Assembly: GCA_022510805.1 (NCBI GenBank)
Contig: JAFLSS010000001.1
Span: forward strand, 59,143-104,290
Direction: 5' to 3'
Length of the DNA stretch: 45,148 nt
Source: Akkermansiaceae bacterium
GTDB taxonomy: Bacteria > Verrucomicrobiota > Verrucomicrobiia > Verrucomicrobiales > Akkermansiaceae
Made by a program: the position numbers and the translations under genes. Shown here in pieces: positions 18,576-26,949 of the stretch (positions within the stretch are counted from its first letter, which is position 1; every line of letters begins with the position of its first letter). The notes below the pieces were generated by a model that had not been told where the DNA came from, made no database searches, and saw nothing but the letters and a program-made list of their open reading frames with translations.

Positions 18576-19915
18576 GGGTGGAGGCGGTGGCGGAGGTGGA
18601 AGAAAAGGGCGAGACCTGCGCCCAGCAGGCCTGCCACGGTGATGATGGGGAAGGCGATAAAAAGCCCCTCCGGCCGGTGGCCGGCAGCGCCTGCGGTGTC
18701 GGCCCCGCCGGTGAGGAGCAGCCACGCGAGGGCGAGAAGCAGCCCGCCCGCGGCTCCGGCAAGGGCTGCGCGCCCCGGCGCAGCGGGCGGAGCGGTGTCC
18801 GGGTTCAGCCGCGGAGCAGGGGCGGCACTGTGGCGCCGCAGGTAGAGGGCGCCGGCTGCAAAGAGGGCGAAGAAAAGCCCGACGCTGCCCACCAGCATGG
18901 CGGTGTCCACGCCGGTGGGGGCATAGGCGCCGCCGGTCTCTACGATGGAGCGGGAGATGATGATGAGGCTGCGCTCTACCCACATGCCTGCCAAGATGCC
19001 CACCGCGACGAGTGCCAGGAGCGGTTTGCAGGTGCGGGCGGCGGGGATGAGGAAAAGGCAGGGGAGGCCGACATTGAGCCCGAGCATGAGGGCGTATTCC
19101 CCGGACCACATGGCGGGGGAGTCCTGCAGCTCGAGTGCGTAGAAAATGCCGATGATGAGGGCCAGCGCGAGAGTGAGGCGCGCGAGGCAGTCGTGCACGC
19201 GTGCTTCACAGCGGCGCCACAGGGCGATGAGGATGATGGCGGCCATGCCGCTGAGCAGGGCGCCGCACACGAAGAATGGCGGCATGAGCGGCCAATGCCA
19301 GCGCAGGGTGGTGGCAAAATCACACGCTACCACGCTGTGCACCAACACGACGGTGGGGGTGAGCACGCCTGCCATGAGGACGCAGCTGCGCTCCCACAGC
19401 GGCCGGAGTCCGGCGCTCCGGGCGCGCGCACCCTGCATCCCCATGTGCAGAAAGAGGAGCGAGAGCAGCGCGTAGGCGGAGATGGCGGCGGCATCCCACA
19501 TGAGCGCGGAGCCCGGGTGCGGCCACACGCCGCTGGCCACGGGGAGCGGCGTGACTTGCCAGATCATCCACGCGCGCCCCACATGCACCAGGGGGAAGAC
19601 GGCCGCCGTGCCCACGGCGCAGAGTGTCATCCACTCGGCATAGTGCGCTATGGGCTCGCGCCAGCGCTGGCGGGTGAGCAGCAGCACGGCTGAGATGAGT
19701 GTGCCGGCGTGGCCGAGGCCGATCCAGTAGACAAAGAGCACGATGTCCCACCCCCAGGGCACGTCATTATTGACCCCGAGAACGCCCGGTCCCTCGGTGG
19801 CGATGCGCAGGGCGCTCAGCCCCAATCCCCAAGCAGCCACGAGCCCGCCGAGGATGACCACCCACCACCCGGAGGAGGCGGGGCAGGCTGCTGCGGGTGA
19901 GGGGGTGGGGGACAT
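18572..19915 (-). CDS. NrfD/PsrC-family quinol-binding membrane subunit (ActC-like)
   Basis: 447 residues with about ten membrane segments. The N-terminal part contains NNDVPWGWDIVLFVYWIGLG followed by HAGTLISA, characteristic of ActC, the NrfD-like subunit of alternative complex III. Such subunits bind quinol and hand electrons to an iron-sulfur or haem partner. Here a cytochrome c follows with a 4-bp overlap. No ActA (multihaem) or ActB (iron-sulfur) gene is adjacent; the upstream neighbour is mutL, 15 bp away. It may be a reduced module or may depend on subunits encoded elsewhere. Confidence 0.85.
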   Translation of the reverse strand: MSPTPSPAAACPASSGWWVVILGGLVAAWGLGLSALRIATEGPGVLGVNNDVPWGWDIVLFVYWIGLGHAGTLISAVLLLTRQRWREPIAHYAEWMTLCAVGTAAVFPLVHVGRAWMIWQVTPLPVASGVWPHPGSALMWDAAAISAYALLSLLFLHMGMQGARARSAGLRPLWERSCVLMAGVLTPTVVLVHSVVACDFATTLRWHWPLMPPFFVCGALLSGMAAIILIALWRRCEARVHDCLARLTLALALIIGIFYALELQDSPAMWSGEYALMLGLNVGLPCLFLIPAARTCKPLLALVAVGILAGMWVERSLIIISRSIVETGGAYAPTGVDTAMLVGSVGLFFALFAAGALYLRRHSAAPAPRLNPDTAPPAAPGRAALAGAAGGLLLALAWLLLTGGADTAGAAGHRPEGLFIAFPIITVAGLLGAGLALFFHLRHRLHP

Positions 19916-19930
19916 GGGGCGGGCGTGGGG

Positions 19931-21808
19931 TTACTGGGCTTGGAATTTGCGCTGGATCTCGCTCATGGAGAACGGGAGCATGGTGGGCTTGCCCCGGGCG
20001 GTGCAGTAGGGGTTCTCACAGCGCAGCAGGTCGGTGAGCAGGGGAAGCGGGCTGCGCAGCCAGGGCTGCAGGTTTTCCTGCTTGGCGTATTGGTGCGCCA
20101 GGCGCACGGCGAAGATGCGGTAGGGGGACTCATGCCGCTTGACGCGGGTTTCTCCCGCGCTGTAGGTGAGGAGGAGCTCAGCGACGAAGTCCTCTATCTT
20201 GGACAGGGCGAGGTAGGGCGGGATGGCCTCGATGCGCAGCGTTTTGTCCCCAAAGGCGGAGATGTGGAATCCCGCTTGCTCGAAGAGGGGTTGCAGCTCG
20301 CGCGCCAGCCCCATATCCCGCGTGTCCAGCTCCACAAGTGCGGGCGTGAGCAGCGCTTGCGAGACTGTGTGCCGCCGGTGGGTGTCCATGAGCCGCTCAA
20401 AGAGAATACGCTCGCGCGCGGCGCGCACGGAGAGCAGCACCAGCCCATCGGCATTCTCAAATAAGGCATACTGCCCGCGCACAGTACCCAGCAGGACAAA
20501 GGGCGGCGTGTCATCCGCCGGCTCAGGTTCAGGCTGTGGTGGCGCCGTGCGCCGGGGCGGCAGAGAAGCCGGCAGGGGGAGGACTGCCTGCTGCGGCTCG
20601 CTGACAAGCCGCAGGTGCGTGCGCGTGGTCGGGGGGAGCTCCGGCGTGCGCGGAGGCGTGGGTGCCGGCCGGGTGGGCAGGGAGGCCGGGTTTGCCGAGG
20701 CGGGGCGGGGAGCCGCTGCGGCGGGAGCAGGGGCGGCTGCTTGAGAAGCCGGCGGCACCGGGGCGGCGGGCGGCGGAGAAGCCGGCTCAGCGGCGGCGCC
20801 GCGCGCGTGGTTCGAGAGGGTTTCAGAGATGGCGCAGATGATGGCCGTGGTCACATCTGCCGGGCGCTGGAAGCGCACCTCCCGCTTGGCCGGGTGCACA
20901 TTCACATCCACCAGAGCGGGCTCGATGGTGAGGTAGAGAAAGAGCCCCGGGTGGAGCCCGGTGGGGAAGCCGCCGTAGCCATCGCGCACGGCACGCGTCA
21001 CAATCTTGTCCTCAATGGGGCGGCCATTTAAGAAAACAAACTGCATGCGCTTGTTGCGCCGCGCCTCGGTGAGCGGCGTGAGAAAGCCCTCCACATGCAC
21101 CCCCATGTGAGTAGTCGGGCGGATGCGCAGCAGGCTCAGCGCGGTATCCCGCCCGGTGAAGTCAGCAATGCGCTGGCGGGTGTCATGCGTGGCGGGGGAG
21201 TCAAACACGAGCTGCCCATCCCGCAAAAAAGTGAAACGGATATCCGGGAACGCGAGCGCGTGCAGCTTGAGCTGGTGTTCAATGTGGCCGCTTTCCGTCT
21301 CTGCGCTTTTGAGGAATTTGCGGCGCACGGGGGTGTTGTAGAAAAGATCCCGCACCTCGATCTCAGTGCCGGGGGGGCAGCCCGTGGCGCAGATCTCCTC
21401 TTCCTGGCCGCCGTGAGCCACCAGCAGGGAGCCCTCCACATCTTGCGCGCGGCGGGTAGAGATGCGCAGGTGGGAGACTGAGGCGATGCTGGGGAGCGCC
21501 TCACCGCGGAATCCCATCTGGCTGATGCAGTAGAGATCCGCAAAGTTTTTCAGCTTGCTGGTGGCGTGGCGCTGAAGGCATACGCGCAGGTCTGCCCGGC
21601 TCATGCCGCGGCCATTGTCCGCGACTTTGATGCAGGCGATGCCGCCGCGCAGGATCTCGACCCGCAGGGCTTTGGCGCCGGCGTCGATGCTGTTTTCGAC
21701 GAGCTCCTTGATGACAGAAGCCGGGCGCTCCACCACCTCGCCGGCAGCCACTTGGCTGGCGAGTATGTCATCCATCTTGCGGATGGTCTGTTCATCTGGC
21801 TGCTCCAT
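19931..21808 (-). CDS. mutL: DNA mismatch repair protein MutL
   Basis: 625 residues from the ATG at 21808, seven nt after glgB; a longer frame runs back into glgB and is rejected. The GHKL ATPase motifs are intact: ELVENSIDAGA, DNGRGM and GFRGEALPSIASVS. A Pro/Ala-rich linker (about 340-440) separates the ATPase from the C-terminal dimerisation domain. In that domain the endonuclease motif DQHAxxE reads SVRAARE, and the CPHGRP-like motif reads CTARGKP, so metal-dependent nicking activity is doubtful. It acts with MutS in post-replicative repair. It is transcribed with glgB. Confidence 0.95.
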   Translation of the reverse strand: MEQPDEQTIRKMDDILASQVAAGEVVERPASVIKELVENSIDAGAKALRVEILRGGIACIKVADNGRGMSRADLRVCLQRHATSKLKNFADLYCISQMGFRGEALPSIASVSHLRISTRRAQDVEGSLLVAHGGQEEEICATGCPPGTEIEVRDLFYNTPVRRKFLKSAETESGHIEHQLKLHALAFPDIRFTFLRDGQLVFDSPATHDTRQRIADFTGRDTALSLLRIRPTTHMGVHVEGFLTPLTEARRNKRMQFVFLNGRPIEDKIVTRAVRDGYGGFPTGLHPGLFLYLTIEPALVDVNVHPAKREVRFQRPADVTTAIICAISETLSNHARGAAAEPASPPPAAPVPPASQAAAPAPAAAAPRPASANPASLPTRPAPTPPRTPELPPTTRTHLRLVSEPQQAVLPLPASLPPRRTAPPQPEPEPADDTPPFVLLGTVRGQYALFENADGLVLLSVRAARERILFERLMDTHRRHTVSQALLTPALVELDTRDMGLARELQPLFEQAGFHISAFGDKTLRIEAIPPYLALSKIEDFVAELLLTYSAGETRVKRHESPYRIFAVRLAHQYAKQENLQPWLRSPLPLLTDLLRCENPYCTARGKPTMLPFSMSEIQRKFQAQ

Positions 21809-21815
21809 GGGGCGC

Positions 21816-23837
21816 TTAAGAGAGGGGGGCTCCGAACTCAGCCCGGCGCAGCACGACAACCGTGCGCGGCAGGAGGTAGAGGGAGAGCTGTTGTTTTTTG
21901 TTGGTGAAGTGGTTGATGGAGGTATCCTGCCGCGCAAGACCGCCGAAGCAGGCGGCATCGGAGTCCAGCGCCACGCGCCATTGGCCGTGCGCCGGGGCGG
22001 GCAGCAGGTAATCCGGCAGCGCCTGCTCGCCGTGCCAGTTGAACACAAAGACAAGGCCGCCTCGCTCAAACGCCATCACCCGGTTGGCCTCGTCCATATT
22101 CAGCGGGCGCGCCGGGGCGGAGGAGAGCAGATCCACCTCCTGCACGAGGCGGAGCATGGCTTTGTCGAACGCGAGCAGCTGGTGGTAGCGCAGCAGCTTG
22201 TTGTCCACCAGGCTCCACTGGCGGCGGCAGTGGAGGAAGGAGTTGTCATTGCCCTCGCGGGGGAAGTCGATCCACTCCGGGTGGCCGAACTCATTGCCCA
22301 TGAAGTTCAGCCAGCCCTCGCCACCCGCCGCGAGAGTGACCAGGCGTATCATCTTGTGCAGCGCCATGCCGCGGTCGATGATGAGGCTGGGCATGCCGCA
22401 GGCCATGTGGGTGTACATCTCGGCATCCATGAGGCGGAAGGCGATGGTCTTGTCACCCACCAGTGCCTGGTCATGGCTTTCGGCATAGGCGATATTGGGC
22501 TCGCCGTAGCGGCGGTTGATGAGGGTGTACCACATGTCGCCCATGCTCCATTCCTCATCTTTGCGGTCCTTGATCATCTTGATCCAGTAATCCGGCAGCC
22601 CCATGGCGAGCCTGTGGGTGAAGCCGATGCCTCCCTCAGCGATGGGGCGGCAGAGGCCGGGCATGCCGCTCATATCCTCCGCCACCAGGAAAGCGCCCGG
22701 CTGCACTTGCTGCACCAGGGTGGTGGCGAGCTGAAGGTAGGTGATGGCATCGCCATCCACCTGCGAGTTGAAGTAGCAATCGAGGCTGGAGAAGGGCTCA
22801 TGCCCGTGGTGGTGGTAGAGCATGCTGGTGACGCCGTCGAATCGGAAGCCGTCGAATCGGTACTCCTCGAGCCACCAGCGCAGGTTGCTCAGCAGGAACT
22901 CCAGCACCTCGGCGCGGCCGTAGTCAAAGAGGCAGCTATCCCAGTCCGGGTGGCGGCTGTCGCGCTCGCCGGCGTGGAAATACTGGCCACCCGAGCCGTC
23001 AAAGTCATTCAGCCCCTCGGCCATGTTTTTCACCGCGTGGGAGTGCACCACATCCAGCAGCACCGCCAGCCCCAAGCCATGTGCGGTGTCGATGAGGTAC
23101 TTGAGATCCTCCGGTGTGCCGAAGCGGTTGCAGGGCGCGAAGTAGGACGACACGTGGTAGCCGAATGAGCCGTAGTACGGGTGCTCTTGGATGGCCATGA
23201 GCTGCACGGTGTTGTAGCCCGTGTCAGCGATGCGGGGCAGCACCTGATCCGCAAACTCGCGGTAGGTGTGCAGGCGCTGCTCCTCGCCGCTCATGCCTAC
23301 ATGGGCTTCGTAGATGAGCGGCACTTTGATACGCGCCGGTGTCCAGCGCGTGTTTTTCCAAGCGTAGGGCTGCTCCGGCTCCCAGATGACGCCGGAGTAG
23401 TCATAGGTCTCAGGGTTCTGCTCCGTGTAGCGGATCCAGGCCGGGATGCGATCCCGCGCCTCGCGGTCGGCCCCCACCACATGCACCTTCACCCGCTGGC
23501 CGTGCTGCAGGGCATCCGCCGGCAGGCGCACCTGCCAGTTGCCCTCTTTGTCCGGCTGCATGGGGGTGGCTGAGCGGTCCCAGCCATTAAAATCACCGAT
23601 GAGGAAGAGCTCTCTTGCGCCCGGCGCCCACTCGCGGTAGATCCACTCGCCGGTGGCGGCATCGCGGTTGAAGCCGAGTCGGGCGTAGCCGCGCGCCGCT
23701 TCGGCCAGCGAACCATACTTGCGCGTCAGGCGCTCCACCTGGCTGTCGTACAGCTTCAAACGCGCCTTAATTTCTCGTTCATAGGGCGCAAGCCAGCCGT
23801 CTGCCAGCACCAGGCCCGGTATGGGGGGACGTCTCAT
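21816..23837 (-). CDS. glgB: 1,4-alpha-glucan branching enzyme, eukaryotic-like GH13
   Basis: 673 residues from the ATG at 23837; a frame starting 15 codons earlier overlaps the promoter. An N-terminal CBM48-like region (about 60-150) precedes the GH13 barrel. LDVVHSHAVKN carries region I, GFRFDGVTSM has the nucleophile D334, VAEDMSG has the acid E387, and YAESHDQALVGDKT has D456. The long stretches around 450-530 resemble animal and plant GBE1 more than E. coli GlgB. It forms alpha-1,6 branches in glycogen. It is first in a run with mutL and the NrfD cluster, and no other glycogen genes are adjacent. Confidence 0.95.
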   Translation of the reverse strand: MRRPPIPGLVLADGWLAPYEREIKARLKLYDSQVERLTRKYGSLAEAARGYARLGFNRDAATGEWIYREWAPGARELFLIGDFNGWDRSATPMQPDKEGNWQVRLPADALQHGQRVKVHVVGADREARDRIPAWIRYTEQNPETYDYSGVIWEPEQPYAWKNTRWTPARIKVPLIYEAHVGMSGEEQRLHTYREFADQVLPRIADTGYNTVQLMAIQEHPYYGSFGYHVSSYFAPCNRFGTPEDLKYLIDTAHGLGLAVLLDVVHSHAVKNMAEGLNDFDGSGGQYFHAGERDSRHPDWDSCLFDYGRAEVLEFLLSNLRWWLEEYRFDGFRFDGVTSMLYHHHGHEPFSSLDCYFNSQVDGDAITYLQLATTLVQQVQPGAFLVAEDMSGMPGLCRPIAEGGIGFTHRLAMGLPDYWIKMIKDRKDEEWSMGDMWYTLINRRYGEPNIAYAESHDQALVGDKTIAFRLMDAEMYTHMACGMPSLIIDRGMALHKMIRLVTLAAGGEGWLNFMGNEFGHPEWIDFPREGNDNSFLHCRRQWSLVDNKLLRYHQLLAFDKAMLRLVQEVDLLSSAPARPLNMDEANRVMAFERGGLVFVFNWHGEQALPDYLLPAPAHGQWRVALDSDAACFGGLARQDTSINHFTNKKQQLSLYLLPRTVVVLRRAEFGAPLS

Positions 23838-23843
23838 AAGAGT

Positions 23844-23872
23844 ATTGTACTCTAACCGAGTGAGCAAAGCAA
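23844..23872 (-). promoter_or_regulatory. glgB-mutL promoter
   Basis: On the minus strand, TTGCTT (23867-23872), 17 bp, TACAAT (23844-23849), then six nt to the ATG. Predicted leaderless. Confidence 0.65.
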
Positions 23873-23948
23873 ATGAATTCACGAATTGACAGCGGCGAAT
23901 TCGGCGGGCGGGGGTGGGGAAGCGCGGCGGGGTGGACTCAAATCGGGC

Positions 23949-23977
23949 TTTTCATGCCGGCGCGTGCGTGCTACAAT
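23949..23977 (+). promoter_or_regulatory. squalene/phytoene synthase promoter
   Basis: TACAAT at 23972-23977 lies seven nt (GCCGGCC) before the ATG. The best -35 at 17 bp is TTTTCA (23949-23954), which is weak. Confidence 0.5.
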
Positions 23978-23984
23978 GCCGGCC

Positions 23985-24869
23985 ATGCAAGGAGAACTCA
24001 CAGGGGAGCTGCTGCGCGCGGTGTCGAGATCATTTTACCTGACCATCTCATGGCTGCCGCGCGAGATGCGGCAGGGGGTGGGAGTGGCCTATTTGCTGGC
24101 GCGCGCCACTGATACTGTGTCCGATGCTTCCGGCGCGCCGGTGGCGCAGCGGGTGCAGGCGCTGCGGCAGATGGCGGCAGCGGTGGAAAACCCGGCGGGA
24201 GATGCCGCAGCAGAGGCTGAGCTCGCGGCGGCTCTGCGGGGGCGGCTGGCGCCGGAGCACCCGCGCGAGGCGGAGCTGCTGGCCAGATTCCACGAGGCCT
24301 TGGCCGCCCTGCGCGCCCTGCCGCCGGAGCAGGCGGAGCCGGTGCGCGCCGTGCTCGCTGTCATCACCCAAGGCCAGCTCTGGGATCTCTCTTTTTTTGA
24401 GGAGCACAACTGCGTGCTCTCCGATGAGCAGACCCGTGAGTATACCTACCGAGTGGCGGGCTGTGTGGGCCGCTTTTGGACGCGCCTCGGCTTGGCTGCC
24501 ATGGGCGCGCGCTTTTGTGACCCTGCCCAGGCGGAGGCCATGGAGGAAGCCGGTGTGCGCTATGGCTGCGGCCTGCAGTTGGTCAATATCTTGCGCGATG
24601 TGGCAGAAGATGCCGCGCGCGGCCGCAGCTACTTGTGCAGTGATCCCGGCGTGTGGCATGAGCGCGCTGAGCGCTACCTGCGCGACGGGGTGGACTACAG
24701 CCGCCGCCTGCGCGCGTTTCGCCTGAGGTTTGCCAGCATGTTGCCGGCGCTGCTGGGGCTCAAGACACTGGCCGCGCTGCGCCGCGCCAGACCCGGTGCG
24801 GCGCGGGTGAAGATACCGCGCCGTGCGGTGTATGCCAGCATGCTGCGCGCCTTTGTGGCCGCGCTTTAG
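23985..24869 (+). CDS. squalene/phytoene synthase family protein
   Basis: 294 residues from the ATG at 23985, chosen because the two earlier in-frame starts overlap or precede the -10 box. Two Asp-rich motifs bind Mg-diphosphate: ATDTVSD (D43, D47) and LRDVAED (D205, D209), and RSFYLTISWLP matches the family N-terminus. It should condense two prenyl diphosphates head to head, giving squalene or phytoene (C30 or C40). Substrate cannot be told by eye, and no desaturase or hopene cyclase gene is nearby. It runs convergently with def and their 3' ends overlap by four bases. Confidence 0.88.
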   Translation: MQGELTGELLRAVSRSFYLTISWLPREMRQGVGVAYLLARATDTVSDASGAPVAQRVQALRQMAAAVENPAGDAAAEAELAAALRGRLAPEHPREAELLARFHEALAALRALPPEQAEPVRAVLAVITQGQLWDLSFFEEHNCVLSDEQTREYTYRVAGCVGRFWTRLGLAAMGARFCDPAQAEAMEEAGVRYGCGLQLVNILRDVAEDAARGRSYLCSDPGVWHERAERYLRDGVDYSRRLRAFRLRFASMLPALLGLKTLAALRRARPGAARVKIPRRAVYASMLRAFVAAL

Positions 24870-25441
24870 TCCTCTTGCTGGGAATTGAAGTGCAGCAGGT
24901 TTTTGAGCCTCTTGGCCAGCGTCACCTTGGCCGCGGAGGAGACGCGATCCGTGAACAAAAAGCCGTCCAAGTGGTCACACTCGTGCTGCAGGCAGCGGGC
25001 CAGCAGGCCGCCGCAGTCGAGCTCCAGCACCTTGCCGTCCAGCTGCGGCAGCGTGGCGCGCACGCGGCTGGGGCGGGAAACATTGGCGCGGATGTTGCGC
25101 ACGCTCAGGCAGCCCTCTTGGCAGAGCGTCTGCTTGCCGTAGGGCTCGAGCACGGGGTTGATAAAGACAAGGGGCATGATGCTGCGCATGGGCACCTCCT
25201 TGCCATTGGCGATCACGAGCTCCTGCTCCTCCTCATCGTCTTCTTCACTCTCGGGGATGTCGATGACCACCATGCGGATACCCAGCCCTACCTGCGGTGC
25301 GGCCAGGCCGATGCCCTCTGCGGCGTACATGGTCTCCAGCATGTTCACCGCCAGGGTGTTGAGCTCTAAATCCACCTTTTCCACCGGGGCGCAAGGTGTT
25401 CTCAGGACCGCATCGCCGAATTGTTTGATTGAAAGCAGCAT
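24866..25441 (-). CDS. def: peptide deformylase
   Basis: 191 residues from the ATG at 25441, which follows a clear GGAGG; an in-frame ATG 17 codons upstream lies over the promoter. The three family motifs are present: GIGLAAPQVG (44-52), EGCLSV with C111 as metal ligand, and QHECDHLDG with H153, E154 and H157. It removes the formyl group from nascent proteins. An acidic insert (ESEEDDEEEQEL, about 64-75) is unusual but lies between core strands. No fmt gene is adjacent. Confidence 0.96.
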   Translation of the reverse strand: MLLSIKQFGDAVLRTPCAPVEKVDLELNTLAVNMLETMYAAEGIGLAAPQVGLGIRMVVIDIPESEEDDEEEQELVIANGKEVPMRSIMPLVFINPVLEPYGKQTLCQEGCLSVRNIRANVSRPSRVRATLPQLDGKVLELDCGGLLARCLQHECDHLDGFLFTDRVSSAAKVTLAKRLKNLLHFNSQQED

Positions 25442-25451
25442 GACTCCCTCC

Positions 25452-25479
25452 ATTCTGCCACCCGGCGCATATTTGTCAA
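25452..25479 (-). promoter_or_regulatory. def promoter
   Basis: On the minus strand, TTGACA (25474-25479), 16 bp, CAGAAT (25452-25457), ten nt before the ATG. The expected start site falls just after the GGAGG, so the Shine-Dalgarno-like sequence may not be transcribed. Confidence 0.55.
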
Positions 25480-25561
25480 GCGAAATCGCCAACCGGCCGG
25501 GGCTTGCTGTGTTAGAGGCCGGCGCGGGGTGGGGTGTGGCGCGTGCGCTGTGGGGCAGGTG

Positions 25562-26833
25562 TTACTTGGCTGATTTTTTGGGTTTGAGGACAGATTCGCG
25601 CCCCAGCTCCTTGGCCAGTTGCAGCGGTGACTGCCCGGCTTGGTTTTTGGCCTTGGGGTCAGCCCCGGCCTTGATGAGCGCTTGGGCGGCTGCGGCGGCG
25701 TGGGGTTGGGCGGCGGTGTTGCGCAGCAGGAGGTGCAGCAGGGTGTTGCCCTCAGCATCAGTCACCGCGGCATCTGCCCCGGCGGCGAGCAGGGCGCGCA
25801 CCATGCGCGGCTCAGCGGTGCCTCGGCCGCACAGGTCGGCCAGGGCGTTCTCCGGCAAGGCGGCTCCGGCCTTGAGCAGCGCTTGCGCGACCTCGGCATC
25901 CGGGCGCCCTTCAGCGCGGGCGATGACGAGGCGGAGCAGGCCTTCCTCCTTGGCATCTGCCCCGGCGGCGATGAGCTGCGCCACCGCCTCGGCAGATTGC
26001 GCCAGCGCCAGCAGGGAGTGGTCATCCGCAGTGCGGGAGGTAGCGAGGGCGGGATCCTTCTTGAGTAGTTTTTTGAGCTCTTTCCCATCATTGGCTACCA
26101 GGCAGGCCACCAGCAGGGCGTGAGGATCGGCCTCATCCGGTTGAAACCCAAGCGCGAGCAGTAGCCGCGCCGTGGGGAGAGGGGTGGTGTCCCGCAGCAG
26201 GGAGGAGCCATCTTTGCTTTTGAGTTGCAAATTGTAGCCGCGGCGCACAAAAAAGGCGAGGTACTCCGGCGGCACGCCTCCCGGCACATCCAGCAGCACG
26301 CGGTCATTGGGACCGAGCCCATGTGTCTCAACCTCAAGGCGCAGCAGATCCGCCATCTCGCGCAGCCGGCCGGGCTGCGTGACCAGCTCCCACAGCTTGG
26401 CGCGCCGCGCCTCGGGATCACTGAGCCCCTGGGCCTGCGCCTGCTGCTCCTGCAACTCGCGGGAGAGAGTCACCCCGCCGGCAGAGCCGCCGGAGCAGGC
26501 CTCGAGCAGCTCACGCAGAGCGGCGGAGGAGGCGTGCTGCGCTGCCGTCTTGCCCTGCTTGTCGCGCAGCGTCACATCCGCCCCCTGGGCCACCAGATAA
26601 CAGGCCACGAGCCGGTTCCCCTGCTCAGCCGCCAGCATGAGCGCAGACTTGCCCTGCCTGTCCTGCGCGTTGAGCCCTTTGTCGAGAGATTTTAACTTGG
26701 TGAAGAGCTCCGATTTGGCCTCTTTGGCGGATTTGACATCAGGGAAAAGGAGCTCAGCCGCCCCGGGAGCTTGCCAAGCTCCAGCCCATTGAGCGGCTGC
26801 ACACAGCGCGAGCAATGCACCTGCGTAGTTCAT
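25562..26833 (-). CDS. secreted ankyrin-repeat protein
   Basis: 423 residues with a signal peptide (hydrophobic 4-19, cleavage likely near AWQ-AP). Ankyrin repeats are clear near 50-112, with NAQDRQGKSALMLAAEQGN and DKQGKTAAQHA. Further degenerate repeats run from about 190 to the end, including TDAEGNTLLHLLLRN and KNQAGQSPLQLAKELG. Between them is a helical region with an oligo-Gln/Ala stretch. The ATG at 26833 lies seven nt after a good -10. The ligand is unknown. A second and much larger exported ankyrin protein is encoded at 39499-43311. Confidence 0.85.
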   Translation of the reverse strand: MNYAGALLALCAAAQWAGAWQAPGAAELLFPDVKSAKEAKSELFTKLKSLDKGLNAQDRQGKSALMLAAEQGNRLVACYLVAQGADVTLRDKQGKTAAQHASSAALRELLEACSGGSAGGVTLSRELQEQQAQAQGLSDPEARRAKLWELVTQPGRLREMADLLRLEVETHGLGPNDRVLLDVPGGVPPEYLAFFVRRGYNLQLKSKDGSSLLRDTTPLPTARLLLALGFQPDEADPHALLVACLVANDGKELKKLLKKDPALATSRTADDHSLLALAQSAEAVAQLIAAGADAKEEGLLRLVIARAEGRPDAEVAQALLKAGAALPENALADLCGRGTAEPRMVRALLAAGADAAVTDAEGNTLLHLLLRNTAAQPHAAAAAQALIKAGADPKAKNQAGQSPLQLAKELGRESVLKPKKSAK

Positions 26834-26840
26834 GCGGCCG

Positions 26841-26869
26841 ATGGTAGCAAAGATCAGGTGGCGCGTCAA
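26841..26869 (-). promoter_or_regulatory. promoter of the secreted ankyrin gene
   Basis: On the minus strand, TTGACG (26864-26869), 17 bp, TACCAT (26841-26846), then seven nt (CGGCCGC, minus strand) to the ATG. Confidence 0.65.
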
Positions 26870-26914
26870 GACAGCATCCGGATATGAGTGCGCGCAAGGT
26901 GTAGAATTTGAGGC

Positions 26915-26943
26915 TTGCGGTGCGTTCGCATAGGGTGTATATG
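26915..26943 (+). promoter_or_regulatory. possible promoter of the UGSC-like gene
   Basis: TTGCGG (26915-26920), 17 bp, TATATG (26938-26943), six nt before the ATG at 26950. An upstream TAGAAT (26902-26907) is an alternative -10 that would give a leader of about 36 nt. Confidence 0.3.
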
Positions 26944-26949
26944 TATCAA

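Noticed and set aside
21603-23168. A 521-codon plus-strand frame over mutL and glgB
   Set aside because: Antisense to two genes with complete catalytic motifs; no family features in the translation.
26908-26949. Longer UGSC-like protein beginning at the TTG at 26908
   Set aside because: The added residues are not hydrophobic and push the signal peptide inward; the ATG at 26950 is better placed.
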